A DNA stretch of 64,000 nucleotides from NCBI RefSeq assembly GCF_000018285.1, contig NC_009901.1:2603001-2667000 (forward strand). Direction: 5' to 3'. The DNA is from Shewanella pealeana ATCC 700345. GTDB lineage: Bacteria; Pseudomonadota; Gammaproteobacteria; Enterobacterales; Shewanellaceae. The position numbers and the translations under genes were made by a program. The first letter of the stretch is position 1; every line of letters starts with the position of its first letter. Of this stretch, positions 25,853-34,517 are shown in pieces. The notes under the pieces were generated by a model that made no database searches, was not told where the DNA came from, and was given only the letters and a program-made list of their open reading frames with translations.

Positions 25853-27499
25853 ATGCGCGAAGTCATGGATTTTGATGTTGTGATTGTAGGAGCTGGGCCT
25901 TCAGGGCTATCCGCCGCTTGCAGGCTCATGCAGCTGAGTAAACAGGAAAACCAACAAATTTCTGTTTGTGTTGTGGAGAAAGGTTCAGAGGTTGGGGCAC
26001 ATATCCTATCTGGCGCCATTATCGAACCTCGAGCAATCGATGAGTTGTTTCCCGATTGGCGGACTCTAGGGGCACCATTAACAACCAGCGTGACAGAAGA
26101 TAGATTACTTTTTTTGTCTGATAATAAAAAATCAATCACCTTGCCCCAAGTCGCTGTTCCAAAGCCGTTACATAATCAGGGAAACTATATTGCAAGTTTA
26201 GGTAATGTTTGCCGTTGGTTGGCTGAACAAGCTGAAGCGTTAGGAGTCGAGATATTTCCTGGATTCGCTGCGGCAGAAGTCCTATACCATGAGGATGGCT
26301 CAGTAAAAGGCATTGCAACCGGAGACATGGGGGTCAGTAAAGATGGTCAACCGAACTCTCAATACATGCAAGGCATGGAGCTGCATGCAAAATTTACCTT
26401 ATTCGGTGAAGGGTGCCGTGGTCATTTAGGAAAAGAACTGATCCACAAGTTTGGCTTAGCCGATGAAAGTGATGCACAGCATTATGGGCTGGGAATGAAA
26501 GAGATCTGGGACATTAATCCTGAGCTGCATCGTCCTGGACTGGTTGTGCATGGTTTTGGCTGGCCACTTGATAAAAATGCTGGCGGTGGTTTTTTCCTAT
26601 ACCACACCGATAATCATCAGCTAGTTGTAGGCTTAATTGTCGATCTCAATTACAGCAATACTCATTTAAGTCCTTTTGATGAATTTCAGCGCTTAAAGCA
26701 TCACCCACAATTGGCACAATATCTAAAAGGTGGGTCACGGGTGTCGTATGGAGCAAGGGCTATAGCTAAAGGGGGACTCAATGCGTTACCTGTAATGAGT
26801 TTTGCTGGAGGCATGCTGCTAGGTTGTAATGCTGGCACATTAAATGTGGCAAAAATTAAAGGTACCCATACCGCAATGAAGTCGGGGATGTTATGTGCTG
26901 AAACCGTATTTGACCTGCTCAATAACGACGTAACATCAGGCTCCACTGACGCAGTGTTCGAAGCTAAATTTAAACAGTCTTGGCTTTATGAGGAGCTACA
27001 TAGCAGCCGAAATTTTGGGCCCGCATTACACAAATACGGTACGCTCGCTGGCGGTGGCTTTAACTATATTGATCAGAATTGGTTTGGCGGAAAGTTACCC
27101 TTGTCGCTACGAGATAATATTGAAGACCATGCTTGCCTCCTCCCCAGCAGTGAGTCAAAACCCATTACTTACCCCAAACCTGATGGAATCTTAAGTTTTG
27201 ATAAGTTGACCTCGGTATTTCTGTCCAATACCAATCACGAAGAAGATCAGCCTTGCCATTTATCACTACTCGATCATTCCGTGCCTTCTAAACACAACAT
27301 CCCAATTTTTGATGAACCAGCAGCACGCTATTGTCCTGCTGGGGTATACGAGGTAGTTGACAACGGCGGAGGCAATGCACTGCAAATCAATGCGCAGAAT
27401 TGTTTGCATTGTAAAACCTGCGACATAAAAGATCCGTCACAAAATATCAGATGGACAGTGCCAGAAGGCGGTGGCGGGCCGAGCTATCCCAACATGTAA
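25853..27499 (+). CDS. electron transfer flavoprotein:ubiquinone oxidoreductase
   Basis: ETF-QO accepts electrons from reduced ETF, hence from the acyl-CoA dehydrogenases, and passes them to quinone at the inner membrane. The FAD-binding VIVGAGPSGLSAACRL motif is near the N-terminus. Near the C-terminus four cysteines (CPAGVYE, then CLHCKTCDIKDP) bind a 4Fe-4S cluster. About 548 residues is full length. The ATG at 25853 fits the GGGAG site better than the in-frame ATG at 25841. An ETF-QO inside the catabolic block probably serves its dehydrogenases directly; ETF subunits are not in the window. Confidence 0.9.
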   Translation: MREVMDFDVVIVGAGPSGLSAACRLMQLSKQENQQISVCVVEKGSEVGAHILSGAIIEPRAIDELFPDWRTLGAPLTTSVTEDRLLFLSDNKKSITLPQVAVPKPLHNQGNYIASLGNVCRWLAEQAEALGVEIFPGFAAAEVLYHEDGSVKGIATGDMGVSKDGQPNSQYMQGMELHAKFTLFGEGCRGHLGKELIHKFGLADESDAQHYGLGMKEIWDINPELHRPGLVVHGFGWPLDKNAGGGFFLYHTDNHQLVVGLIVDLNYSNTHLSPFDEFQRLKHHPQLAQYLKGGSRVSYGARAIAKGGLNALPVMSFAGGMLLGCNAGTLNVAKIKGTHTAMKSGMLCAETVFDLLNNDVTSGSTDAVFEAKFKQSWLYEELHSSRNFGPALHKYGTLAGGGFNYIDQNWFGGKLPLSLRDNIEDHACLLPSSESKPITYPKPDGILSFDKLTSVFLSNTNHEEDQPCHLSLLDHSVPSKHNIPIFDEPAARYCPAGVYEVVDNGGGNALQINAQNCLHCKTCDIKDPSQNIRWTVPEGGGGPSYPNM

Positions 27500-27609
27500 A
27501 GCATATACGTTGTGATAAACCTCAGTGCCTAGTCTACAAGCAGGGGGGAGCGGTCTGTTCCCATATAGGCAATAGATTGCCTTCATAATAATCAATTTGG
27601 AGAGATGCT

Positions 27610-28374
27610 ATGAGCGGACGTTTAATTGGAAAGGTTGCCTTAATTACCGGGGCAGCCCGAGGTGTTGGTTTAGCAACTGCGAGATTAATGGCAAGGGAAG
27701 GAGCCCAAGTTGTTCTCACCGATATAAATGCTGAACAAGGGAAAGAGATAGCAAATAGTATTGGTAATAATAGCTTGTTCATAGAACATGATGTCACTAA
27801 AGAGGCTGATTGGTCTGCTGTTATCAATCATATTGAAGCTAAATTTGGCCAATTAAATATTCTGCTCAATAACGCCGCAATCTTGCAACTTGGTGACATC
27901 AAAGAAGAAACGTTGGCAGGATGGCAGAGAGTGCACATGGTTAATTCAGACAGTGTTTTTCTTAGGATCCACTATGCTTTGCCGCTAATGGAAAAAAGTG
28001 GCGGTGGTTCAATTATCAATATGTCCTCTTCATCAGCCGTTTTCGGTATGCCACATTTTGCAGCCTATGGTGCGAGTAAAGCCGCTATTCGTGGACTGTC
28101 TCAAAGTGTTGCGGTTTATTGTTCGCAGACCAAAAATAACGTTAGGTGCAACACCTTGCATCCGGATTCAATTATGACACCTATGGTTATGGAGATAAGT
28201 GCACAAGCAGGTGATCGCAGCTTAGCAGATCCTGATCGTGCTAAGGCTTATGTATGCCGTCCTGAAGACGTCGCTAATAGTGTTTTATTTCTAGCGTCCG
28301 ATGAATCAAAACATATTAATGGTGCCGCTATTGCGCTAGACGGTGGGGCGACAGTAACTCCTCCTTATATTTAA
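27610..28374 (+). CDS. 3beta/17beta-hydroxysteroid dehydrogenase-like SDR
   Basis: This SDR of 254 residues is NAD-binding, with GAARGVG (14-20), NNAA and the catalytic S140, Y153, K157. Its resemblance to the Comamonas 3beta/17beta-hydroxysteroid dehydrogenase, as I remember it, is clear in EHDVTKEADWSAV (59-71), GQLNILLNNAAIL (80-92) and TLHPDSIMTPM. It should oxidise a 3beta- or 17beta-hydroxyl to the ketone. The next gene is a ketosteroid isomerase, which acts on the 3-keto product, so a 3beta role fits best. GGAGAG precedes the ATG. Confidence 0.78.
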   Translation: MSGRLIGKVALITGAARGVGLATARLMAREGAQVVLTDINAEQGKEIANSIGNNSLFIEHDVTKEADWSAVINHIEAKFGQLNILLNNAAILQLGDIKEETLAGWQRVHMVNSDSVFLRIHYALPLMEKSGGGSIINMSSSSAVFGMPHFAAYGASKAAIRGLSQSVAVYCSQTKNNVRCNTLHPDSIMTPMVMEISAQAGDRSLADPDRAKAYVCRPEDVANSVLFLASDESKHINGAAIALDGGATVTPPYI

Positions 28375-28412
28375 TTTTGCTCGCTTTGGTTCATTAATAA
28401 ATGGAGATTATT

Positions 28413-28784
28413 ATGATATCTGAACAATTTGGTCTAGGAGTCGTTTCTAGCTATATAGAGTTTTTAAATACCGGTAACTTTGAAGGTATTGCCTCACTTT
28501 ATAGTAAAAATGCAATCGTAGAAGACCCAATTGGTAGCGATAAAATTGTAGGTAGAACGGCAATACGTGATTTCTATCGTCAAGCGGTTTTGGGCGTTCA
28601 TCAAGTAAACCAACTCGGTCAGGTTCGTGTCGCTAATAATGAAATAGCCTTTCCTTTCGAAGTGATTTTAGCAAACGATCCTACGCTTACTATTTCAGTT
28701 ATTGATACCTTCAAGCTCAATGACGAAGGTGAAATTGACACCATGCGTGCATTTTGGGGGCCGGGAAATGTCACTTCGCTCTAG
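28413..28784 (+). CDS. ksi: steroid delta5-isomerase (ketosteroid isomerase)
   Basis: This 123-residue cone-fold enzyme moves the C5-C6 double bond of 3-keto-delta5 steroids to C4-C5. Counted from ATG 28413, Y14, D38 (VEDP) and D98 (SVIDTF) fall where the catalytic Tyr14, Asp38 and Asp99 of Comamonas KSI lie. The segments GRTAIRDFYRQ and MRAFWGPGN are also family hallmarks. GGAG six bases upstream supports this start over the in-frame ATG at 28401. Together with the preceding HSD-like SDR it is direct evidence for a steroid substrate. Confidence 0.9.
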   Translation: MISEQFGLGVVSSYIEFLNTGNFEGIASLYSKNAIVEDPIGSDKIVGRTAIRDFYRQAVLGVHQVNQLGQVRVANNEIAFPFEVILANDPTLTISVIDTFKLNDEGEIDTMRAFWGPGNVTSL

Positions 28785-28836
28785 GCACAAAAATAACCAC
28801 TCCATAACGACTCAGCTATAAAAGGATACGTTATAA

Positions 28837-30042
28837 ATGGATTTTACCTTCACTGAAGAGCAACAAATGATCCGAGATACCGCGGAAGCTTTTCTCGTTG
28901 AAATATCAACCAGCGCCCAAGTACGCTCTGCAATGGAAACTGCAACGGGATATGACAAAGCCGTTTGGAACCGAGTGTGTGAGCAGATGTTTTGGCAGGG
29001 CGTTACCGTTCCTGAAAGTTACGCTGGTTTAGGCCTTGGTTATGTTGAGCTGGTTGCGCTATTAGAAAAAATGGGAGAGCGGCTGTTTTGTTCACCGTTT
29101 TATTCTACGATTGCATTGGCTGCAAATGCATTATTGATTGCTGGTAATGAGCAGCAAAAAAACCGCTATTTTGAAGATATTCTAGCGGGCGCTACCGCAA
29201 CTCTTGCCTATACAGGAGCAAATGGTAGATGGGATGCGAAAGCGGTAGAAGCGCTGTGTGTCAGAGAGAATGGTCAATATAAATTAAATGGATGCTATCG
29301 ATACGTTGTTGACGGTCATAGCGCTAATTTTTTAATTGTTGCAGCAAGAACCATCGGCAGTGTCGGTGAAGAAGGAATAAGTTTGTTTGTTGTGGATGGC
29401 TCTGCTAATGGTGTGCAGCGCAATTGGCTCCCAACGATGGATCAAACCCGTAAACAGGCACAGGTTGTGTTTGAAAACGTTATTGTTGATCCGGGGGCGT
29501 TACTTGGCGAGTTTGAGCAAGGGTGGCAGAATCTATCGGTCATTATTGATTTAGCCACTATTGCTATTGCGGCCGATCAAGTTGGAGGCGCACAAGTAGC
29601 ATTAGATCAAAGCGTTGAGTACACCAAACAACGAGTTCAGTTTGGAAGAACTATTGCGTCTTTTCAGGCTATAAAACACAAAGCAGCCGATATGATGCTT
29701 AAAGCTGAGGCTGCGCGGTCGTCTATATATTATGCAGCATGCGTTGCCGACCAATTTCTAAATTATCACCGTCAAGATACTGATGGCGCGCCTTGTCACA
29801 CTAAAAATCCATTCCGCAGAGAGTTAACCGAAGTTGCGAGTATCGCAAAAGCCTATTGCAGTGATGCATATTTTTTTAACGCTGGTTGCGGGATCCAACT
29901 ACACGGTGGCGTTGGCTTTACCCAAGAGTATGATATTCAACTTTATTTTAAACGAGCCAAATCCACAGAAACGTATTTAGGTAACGGTGCCTATCACCGC
30001 GAGCGTTTAGCTAATCTTATTCTCCAGCCTGGAGCTTTATAA
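28837..30042 (+). CDS. acyl-CoA dehydrogenase, partner subunit of FadE30-type gene
   Basis: This is an acyl-CoA dehydrogenase of 401 residues. Visible are VPESYAGLGLGYVELV near 67, RVQFGRTIASFQAIKHKAADM near 265-285, and HGGVGFTQEYDIQLYFKRAK near 362. The usual SEPxAGSD stretch of the beta domain is missing (it reads YTGANGRWD), so substrate or FAD contacts differ, as in the companion subunits of heteromeric steroid ACADs. AAAGGATACG precedes the ATG. The stop overlaps the next start by one base. Probably forms a complex with the FadE30-type protein; it could also be the FadE33-like subunit. Confidence 0.78.
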   Translation: MDFTFTEEQQMIRDTAEAFLVEISTSAQVRSAMETATGYDKAVWNRVCEQMFWQGVTVPESYAGLGLGYVELVALLEKMGERLFCSPFYSTIALAANALLIAGNEQQKNRYFEDILAGATATLAYTGANGRWDAKAVEALCVRENGQYKLNGCYRYVVDGHSANFLIVAARTIGSVGEEGISLFVVDGSANGVQRNWLPTMDQTRKQAQVVFENVIVDPGALLGEFEQGWQNLSVIIDLATIAIAADQVGGAQVALDQSVEYTKQRVQFGRTIASFQAIKHKAADMMLKAEAARSSIYYAACVADQFLNYHRQDTDGAPCHTKNPFRRELTEVASIAKAYCSDAYFFNAGCGIQLHGGVGFTQEYDIQLYFKRAKSTETYLGNGAYHRERLANLILQPGAL

Positions 30043-31232
30043 TGAAACTCGATTTTGATAATGCAGATGAATGCTTTCGTCGCGATGTGAGTCAATGGCT
30101 TAGTGATAATTTAAGCGGTGAATTTGAATGTATTCGTGGCCGAGGTGGTCCTGGCGACGAGCATATGTTTATTGAAGAGCGTAAGGCTTGGGAGCGAAAA
30201 CTATATCAAGGTGGCTGGACATGCATTGGCTGGCCAAAAGAGTACGGAGGAAAGGCGGCCAGCATAGTGCAGCAAGTTATTTTTAACGAAGAATACGCAA
30301 GGGCTGGAGGCCCAGGCAGAATAGGCCATATAGGTGAAACTCTAATTGGGCCAACATTAATAGCCTATGGCAGTGAGCAACAAAAACGCCGTTATCTTGC
30401 GGGTATTTTAACCGGCACCGAATTTTGGTGTCAGGGGTACTCTGAACCCAATGCTGGTTCTGACTTAGCTAACGTACATACCAAAGCTAAGTTTGATGAT
30501 GAAACGGGCCAATGGTTAATAAGCGGCCAGAAGGTGTGGACATCGTTAGCCCACGAATCCCATTATTGTTTCGTTGTCGCTAGAACCGATCCAAAGTCTG
30601 TTGGCCAAAAAGGCTTGGGTTTCTTTTTAGTTAACATGGAGCAGCCTGAGGTCGATGTTAGACCCATAGCTCAAATGACATCAACCAGTGAATTCAATGA
30701 AGTTTTTTTTGATGATGCAGTATGTAGCAGCGATGATTTGGTTGGTCAATGTGGCGATGGTTGGACAATTGCGATGAGTCTACTTGGATTTGAGCGTGGA
30801 ATTTCAACTCTGGGTCAACAGATGCTTTTCACTAACGAGTTCAACGATATAGTTAATGCAGCAAGAGCCAATGGGTCCGCTGATGATCCGATAATAAGGC
30901 AAAGAATTAGTGATGCGTATATTGGCTTAAAAATAATGCGCTATAACAGTATGCGTATGCTGTCAGATTCCAATGTTGACGGCGATTTATCTAAAGAGGC
31001 TATGTGCTATAAGCTTTACTGGGCGAGCTGGCACCGTAACTTAGGTAAACTTGCTATGGATGTACTTGGACCGGAGGCTGAAATTTTACTCGACAGCCCC
31101 TATCAACTGACTCAGCTACAATCTATGTACCTTTTTTCTCGTTCAGATACCATCTATGGTGGGACCAATCAAATCCAGCGCAATATTATTGCCGAGCGTG
31201 CTCTTGGAATGCCAAAAGAACCTAGAGGTTAA
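30042..31232 (+). CDS. fadE30: acyl-CoA dehydrogenase, FadE30 type
   Basis: This acyl-CoA dehydrogenase of 396 residues matches FadE30, which introduces the first double bond into the HIP-CoA propionyl side chain. RRDVSQWLSDNLSGEF near the N-terminus, RGRGGPGDEH, CQGYSEPNAGSDLANV, SGQKVWTSLAHES, EFNEVFFDD and YGGTNQIQRNIIAERALG follow the remembered FadE30 sequence closely. It is coupled to the previous ACAD by TAATG. It is the last gene of the catabolic locus and is followed by a bidirectional terminator. Confidence 0.85.
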   Translation: MKLDFDNADECFRRDVSQWLSDNLSGEFECIRGRGGPGDEHMFIEERKAWERKLYQGGWTCIGWPKEYGGKAASIVQQVIFNEEYARAGGPGRIGHIGETLIGPTLIAYGSEQQKRRYLAGILTGTEFWCQGYSEPNAGSDLANVHTKAKFDDETGQWLISGQKVWTSLAHESHYCFVVARTDPKSVGQKGLGFFLVNMEQPEVDVRPIAQMTSTSEFNEVFFDDAVCSSDDLVGQCGDGWTIAMSLLGFERGISTLGQQMLFTNEFNDIVNAARANGSADDPIIRQRISDAYIGLKIMRYNSMRMLSDSNVDGDLSKEAMCYKLYWASWHRNLGKLAMDVLGPEAEILLDSPYQLTQLQSMYLFSRSDTIYGGTNQIQRNIIAERALGMPKEPRG

Positions 31233-31290
31233 AGGTAAGAGATAAGTAAGAGATAAGAGGTTAGTCGGCTAGCGAAAAATGCAATAAAAA

Positions 31291-31317
31291 GCCTGAAGAA
31301 TATCTTCAGGCTTTTTT
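31291..31317. terminator. bidirectional terminator
   Basis: GCCTGAAGA and TCTTCAGGC form a perfect 9-bp stem with loop ATA (31291-31311), flanked by A5 on the left and T6 on the right. It serves fadE30 on the plus strand and the RND permease on the minus strand. Confidence 0.88.
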
Positions 31318-31340
31318 ATTACACGCTTAATACTTGAATA

Positions 31341-34300
31341 TTAACTTGTGCTCGCCTGTAACTCCTGAAGTTTTTCAACTCTCGTTTTACTGCCAATTAT
31401 GCGCTTAATATCTTCAATCATGACGTATAGGCAGGGAATTAACACTAAAGTCACCACAGTGGCAAACAACACGCCAAAGGCTAATGATACTGCCATCGGG
31501 ATCACCATCTGCGCCTGCATGCTAGTTTCAGTCATGATGGGTACCAAGCCGATAAAGGTTGTCAGCGAAGTAAGCAAAATCGCCCTAAAGCGACGACATC
31601 CAGCTTCGAGTACCGACAACTTCATAGCCACACCTGACTCACGAGACTTGTTGATATAGTCGACCATCACCAGAGAGTCGTTAACGACAACACCCGCGGC
31701 GGCAATAATACCGAATACTGACAGAGCGCTTAAATCAAGGCCCAATAGCATGTGGCCGAGTACCGAGCCAATCACACCAAATGGGATCACAGACATGATC
31801 ATTATCGGCTGTGAGTATGACTTGAGTGGTACGGCCAATAAGCTGTAGATCACTAACATAGAGATTAAGAAATCTCTAAGCTGGGTATCTGCGCTATCAA
31901 GTTGCTCCTGAATATTACCCGAAACCTCACTTTTAACCCGTGGGTACTTCGCTAATAATTCAGGTAAGAAGTTATCGCGTATATCTTTAGCCAGTTTAAA
32001 CGGCTCTGCTTGGTCTGCGTCAACTGAGCCCCAAACATTAATAGTACGATTACCATTTTCACGGCGAATACTGTTGACCCCATCGGTCACCACGATTGCT
32101 GCCACCTCAGACAGTGGGATTTCAGCGCCTTGGGGCGTCTTAATCATCACATCAGATACCTGAGCTATAGAGTTACGTTGCTCTTCTGGATAACGCAGCA
32201 TCACCTTGATCTCTTCACCGTTACGCAAAATACGTTGAGCTTCGAGGCCGTAGAAACTGTTACCCACCTGACGTGCAATATCCGCCAAGGTTAAACCTAA
32301 GCTGTGAGCTAGCGGCTTAAGCTCAAACTGGATCTCTTTAGCACTTGACTGGCGACTGTCGTTAACATCACCCACGCCTTTCAGCGTATTCAGTTTGGCT
32401 TTAAGCTCTTTAGCCGCAGCGATTAACTGCTCATCATCCTTACCTTCGAGCCTAAAGCTGATGTCACCATCATCTCGGCCTCCACCGAACAAATTATCTT
32501 GGATGGTGAATGATTTCATACCCGGAATGAGCGGCATGTTTTGACGCCATAGCTCGGCAACGGCAAAGGTATCGATAGGGCGAATTTCAGGATCCACCAG
32601 TTTTGTCATCACCTGCGCCGAAGTTCGACCGCGAAGTTCAACCTGCAGATCAGAAATCATCTTCTGGCCGTACTGCTCCTCAAGCTGATTATCGACACGT
32701 CTTAGTGCTTCTTCAATTGATAATGCTGCCGATAAGGTCGCATTTTCAGAGGCATCGATATTCATCTCAAATGTGATCCGTGGGAAATCATGAGGAATTT
32801 TCGGTTGACCAATAAAACGTACGAGCCCACCTGAATAGAGCCCTGCACAGACTAAGATCATGCTGATAAATATCATGATGACCGTATAGCGATACTTAAC
32901 CGCAAGTTCAAGTGTTGGACGATAATAGCTGTGGATCAGTATCTTTAAGCCAGCATCGACTTTACCTTGTAAAAAGTTAACGCCGTTTCTAAGCCAATCG
33001 AGAGGATTTTTTGAGCCCGGTTTCACCACCGTCTTTTGCTTCATGCGCGCCAAGTGGGCAGGCAAGATAAGCTTAGACTCAATAAGTGAGAAAATAAGGC
33101 ACAGGATAACCACAAAACCAATTGCTTGGCCAAAGGCCGAAGAGGGGCCATCATCGAGTGTGATGGGTAGAAAGGCGGCAATCGTTGTTAACACGCCGAA
33201 GGTCGCTGGCATAGCAACACGCTTAACTCCACGGATTACATTGTCGAGGGTTTGCCCTTTTTCCTCACATTCGGCGTGAGCACTTTCGCCCATCACAATG
33301 GCGTCATCAACCACAATACCTAAGACTAAGATAAAGGCGAACAAGCTAATGACGTTAATGGTGACATCAATCATCCCCATAGGCATAAACAGCAGAGTAC
33401 CTAAGAAACAAACGGGTAGGCCCATCATCACCCAGAACGCCAGTCTTACTCGTAGAAATAACGCCAGCAAAATGAACACCAGTACGGCTCCACTTTTCAT
33501 GCTGTCTAGCATAAGATTCAAGCGGCCCTCTAGGTAATAGGTCATATCCACCCAAGGCTCTAACTTAACTCCTTGTGGTAACACTTTCTGTTTCTCGGCG
33601 ATATAGCCTTTAACTACATCGGCTACATCGGTAAGGCTTTGATCGTTAGCCGCGCCAATAAAGAAAGTCACAGAGTTCATGCCGTTAAACTTAGAGTACT
33701 GAATACCTTGCTCAAAACCATCGACCACAGTAGCCACATCACCGAGTAACAGGGTGGTTCCATCTTCAAGGGTGATTAACGGTAAGCTTTCAAACTCATA
33801 ACCAACATAGGCTTGGTTCTGCACTCTAAGATTGATATAACCGTTCTCGGCGCGAATTTGACCGGCTGACATGTTACGTGAATAACCGCGAACGGCTTCT
33901 GCTACATCATTAAAGCTTAAGCCAAATTCACGCAGTCTATCTTTACTGACCTCAATGGCAATCTCATAGCCAAGACCACCATAGAAATCGGTAATATTAA
34001 CCAGGGGTAATTGTAAAAGCTCGTCGTGGATCTTCTCACCCAAATCTTTTAGCTGGCGCTGGGAAAGATCGCCATAAAGGCTCATATACATCACTTCTTG
34101 ACGAAGTTTAATACGCTCCACTTTTGGTCTTTCCATGCCATCAGGAAAACTTGAGATTGAGTCAATTTCCGATTTCACCTCTTCCAGTACCACCTGTGGG
34201 TCATAAGAGTCTTCTACTCGAAAGTATCCAGAAGAGACGTTACGATTAGAATAGGTGATCACGCGCTTAAGCCCTTGAACGCTCTCTAATGCTTCCTCAA

Positions 34301-34514
34301 TCTTAATGGTGATCCCTTCTTCGACCTCCTGCGGCGCCGCACCAGGGTATACGGCATTAAACTCTAGCCAGTTGATCTCAACGGCCGGAAAAAACTGCTT
34401 ACGAATCGTGTTTGCCGTTAACAGTCCACCCAGCAAGATAATAATCATTAGCAAGTTTGCGGCAACGCTATTGCGTGCAAACCAAGCGATGATGCCTTTG
34501 TTAGTATCTATCAT
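31341..34514 (-). CDS. RND-family efflux permease
   Basis: This 1057-residue resistance-nodulation-division transporter of the inner membrane is driven by proton flow. One N-terminal membrane segment (about 15-33) is followed by a large periplasmic domain, a membrane block around 340-480 with the LGIVVDDAIVMGESAH segment (aspartate pair for proton relay), a second periplasmic domain, and a second membrane block near the C-terminus. It starts three bases after the adaptor gene. No outer-membrane factor is in this operon, so it probably uses one encoded elsewhere. Substrate unknown. Confidence 0.88.
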   Translation of the reverse strand: MIDTNKGIIAWFARNSVAANLLMIIILLGGLLTANTIRKQFFPAVEINWLEFNAVYPGAAPQEVEEGITIKIEEALESVQGLKRVITYSNRNVSSGYFRVEDSYDPQVVLEEVKSEIDSISSFPDGMERPKVERIKLRQEVMYMSLYGDLSQRQLKDLGEKIHDELLQLPLVNITDFYGGLGYEIAIEVSKDRLREFGLSFNDVAEAVRGYSRNMSAGQIRAENGYINLRVQNQAYVGYEFESLPLITLEDGTTLLLGDVATVVDGFEQGIQYSKFNGMNSVTFFIGAANDQSLTDVADVVKGYIAEKQKVLPQGVKLEPWVDMTYYLEGRLNLMLDSMKSGAVLVFILLALFLRVRLAFWVMMGLPVCFLGTLLFMPMGMIDVTINVISLFAFILVLGIVVDDAIVMGESAHAECEEKGQTLDNVIRGVKRVAMPATFGVLTTIAAFLPITLDDGPSSAFGQAIGFVVILCLIFSLIESKLILPAHLARMKQKTVVKPGSKNPLDWLRNGVNFLQGKVDAGLKILIHSYYRPTLELAVKYRYTVIMIFISMILVCAGLYSGGLVRFIGQPKIPHDFPRITFEMNIDASENATLSAALSIEEALRRVDNQLEEQYGQKMISDLQVELRGRTSAQVMTKLVDPEIRPIDTFAVAELWRQNMPLIPGMKSFTIQDNLFGGGRDDGDISFRLEGKDDEQLIAAAKELKAKLNTLKGVGDVNDSRQSSAKEIQFELKPLAHSLGLTLADIARQVGNSFYGLEAQRILRNGEEIKVMLRYPEEQRNSIAQVSDVMIKTPQGAEIPLSEVAAIVVTDGVNSIRRENGNRTINVWGSVDADQAEPFKLAKDIRDNFLPELLAKYPRVKSEVSGNIQEQLDSADTQLRDFLISMLVIYSLLAVPLKSYSQPIMIMSVIPFGVIGSVLGHMLLGLDLSALSVFGIIAAAGVVVNDSLVMVDYINKSRESGVAMKLSVLEAGCRRFRAILLTSLTTFIGLVPIMTETSMQAQMVIPMAVSLAFGVLFATVVTLVLIPCLYVMIEDIKRIIGSKTRVEKLQELQASTS

Positions 34515-34517
34515 GAA

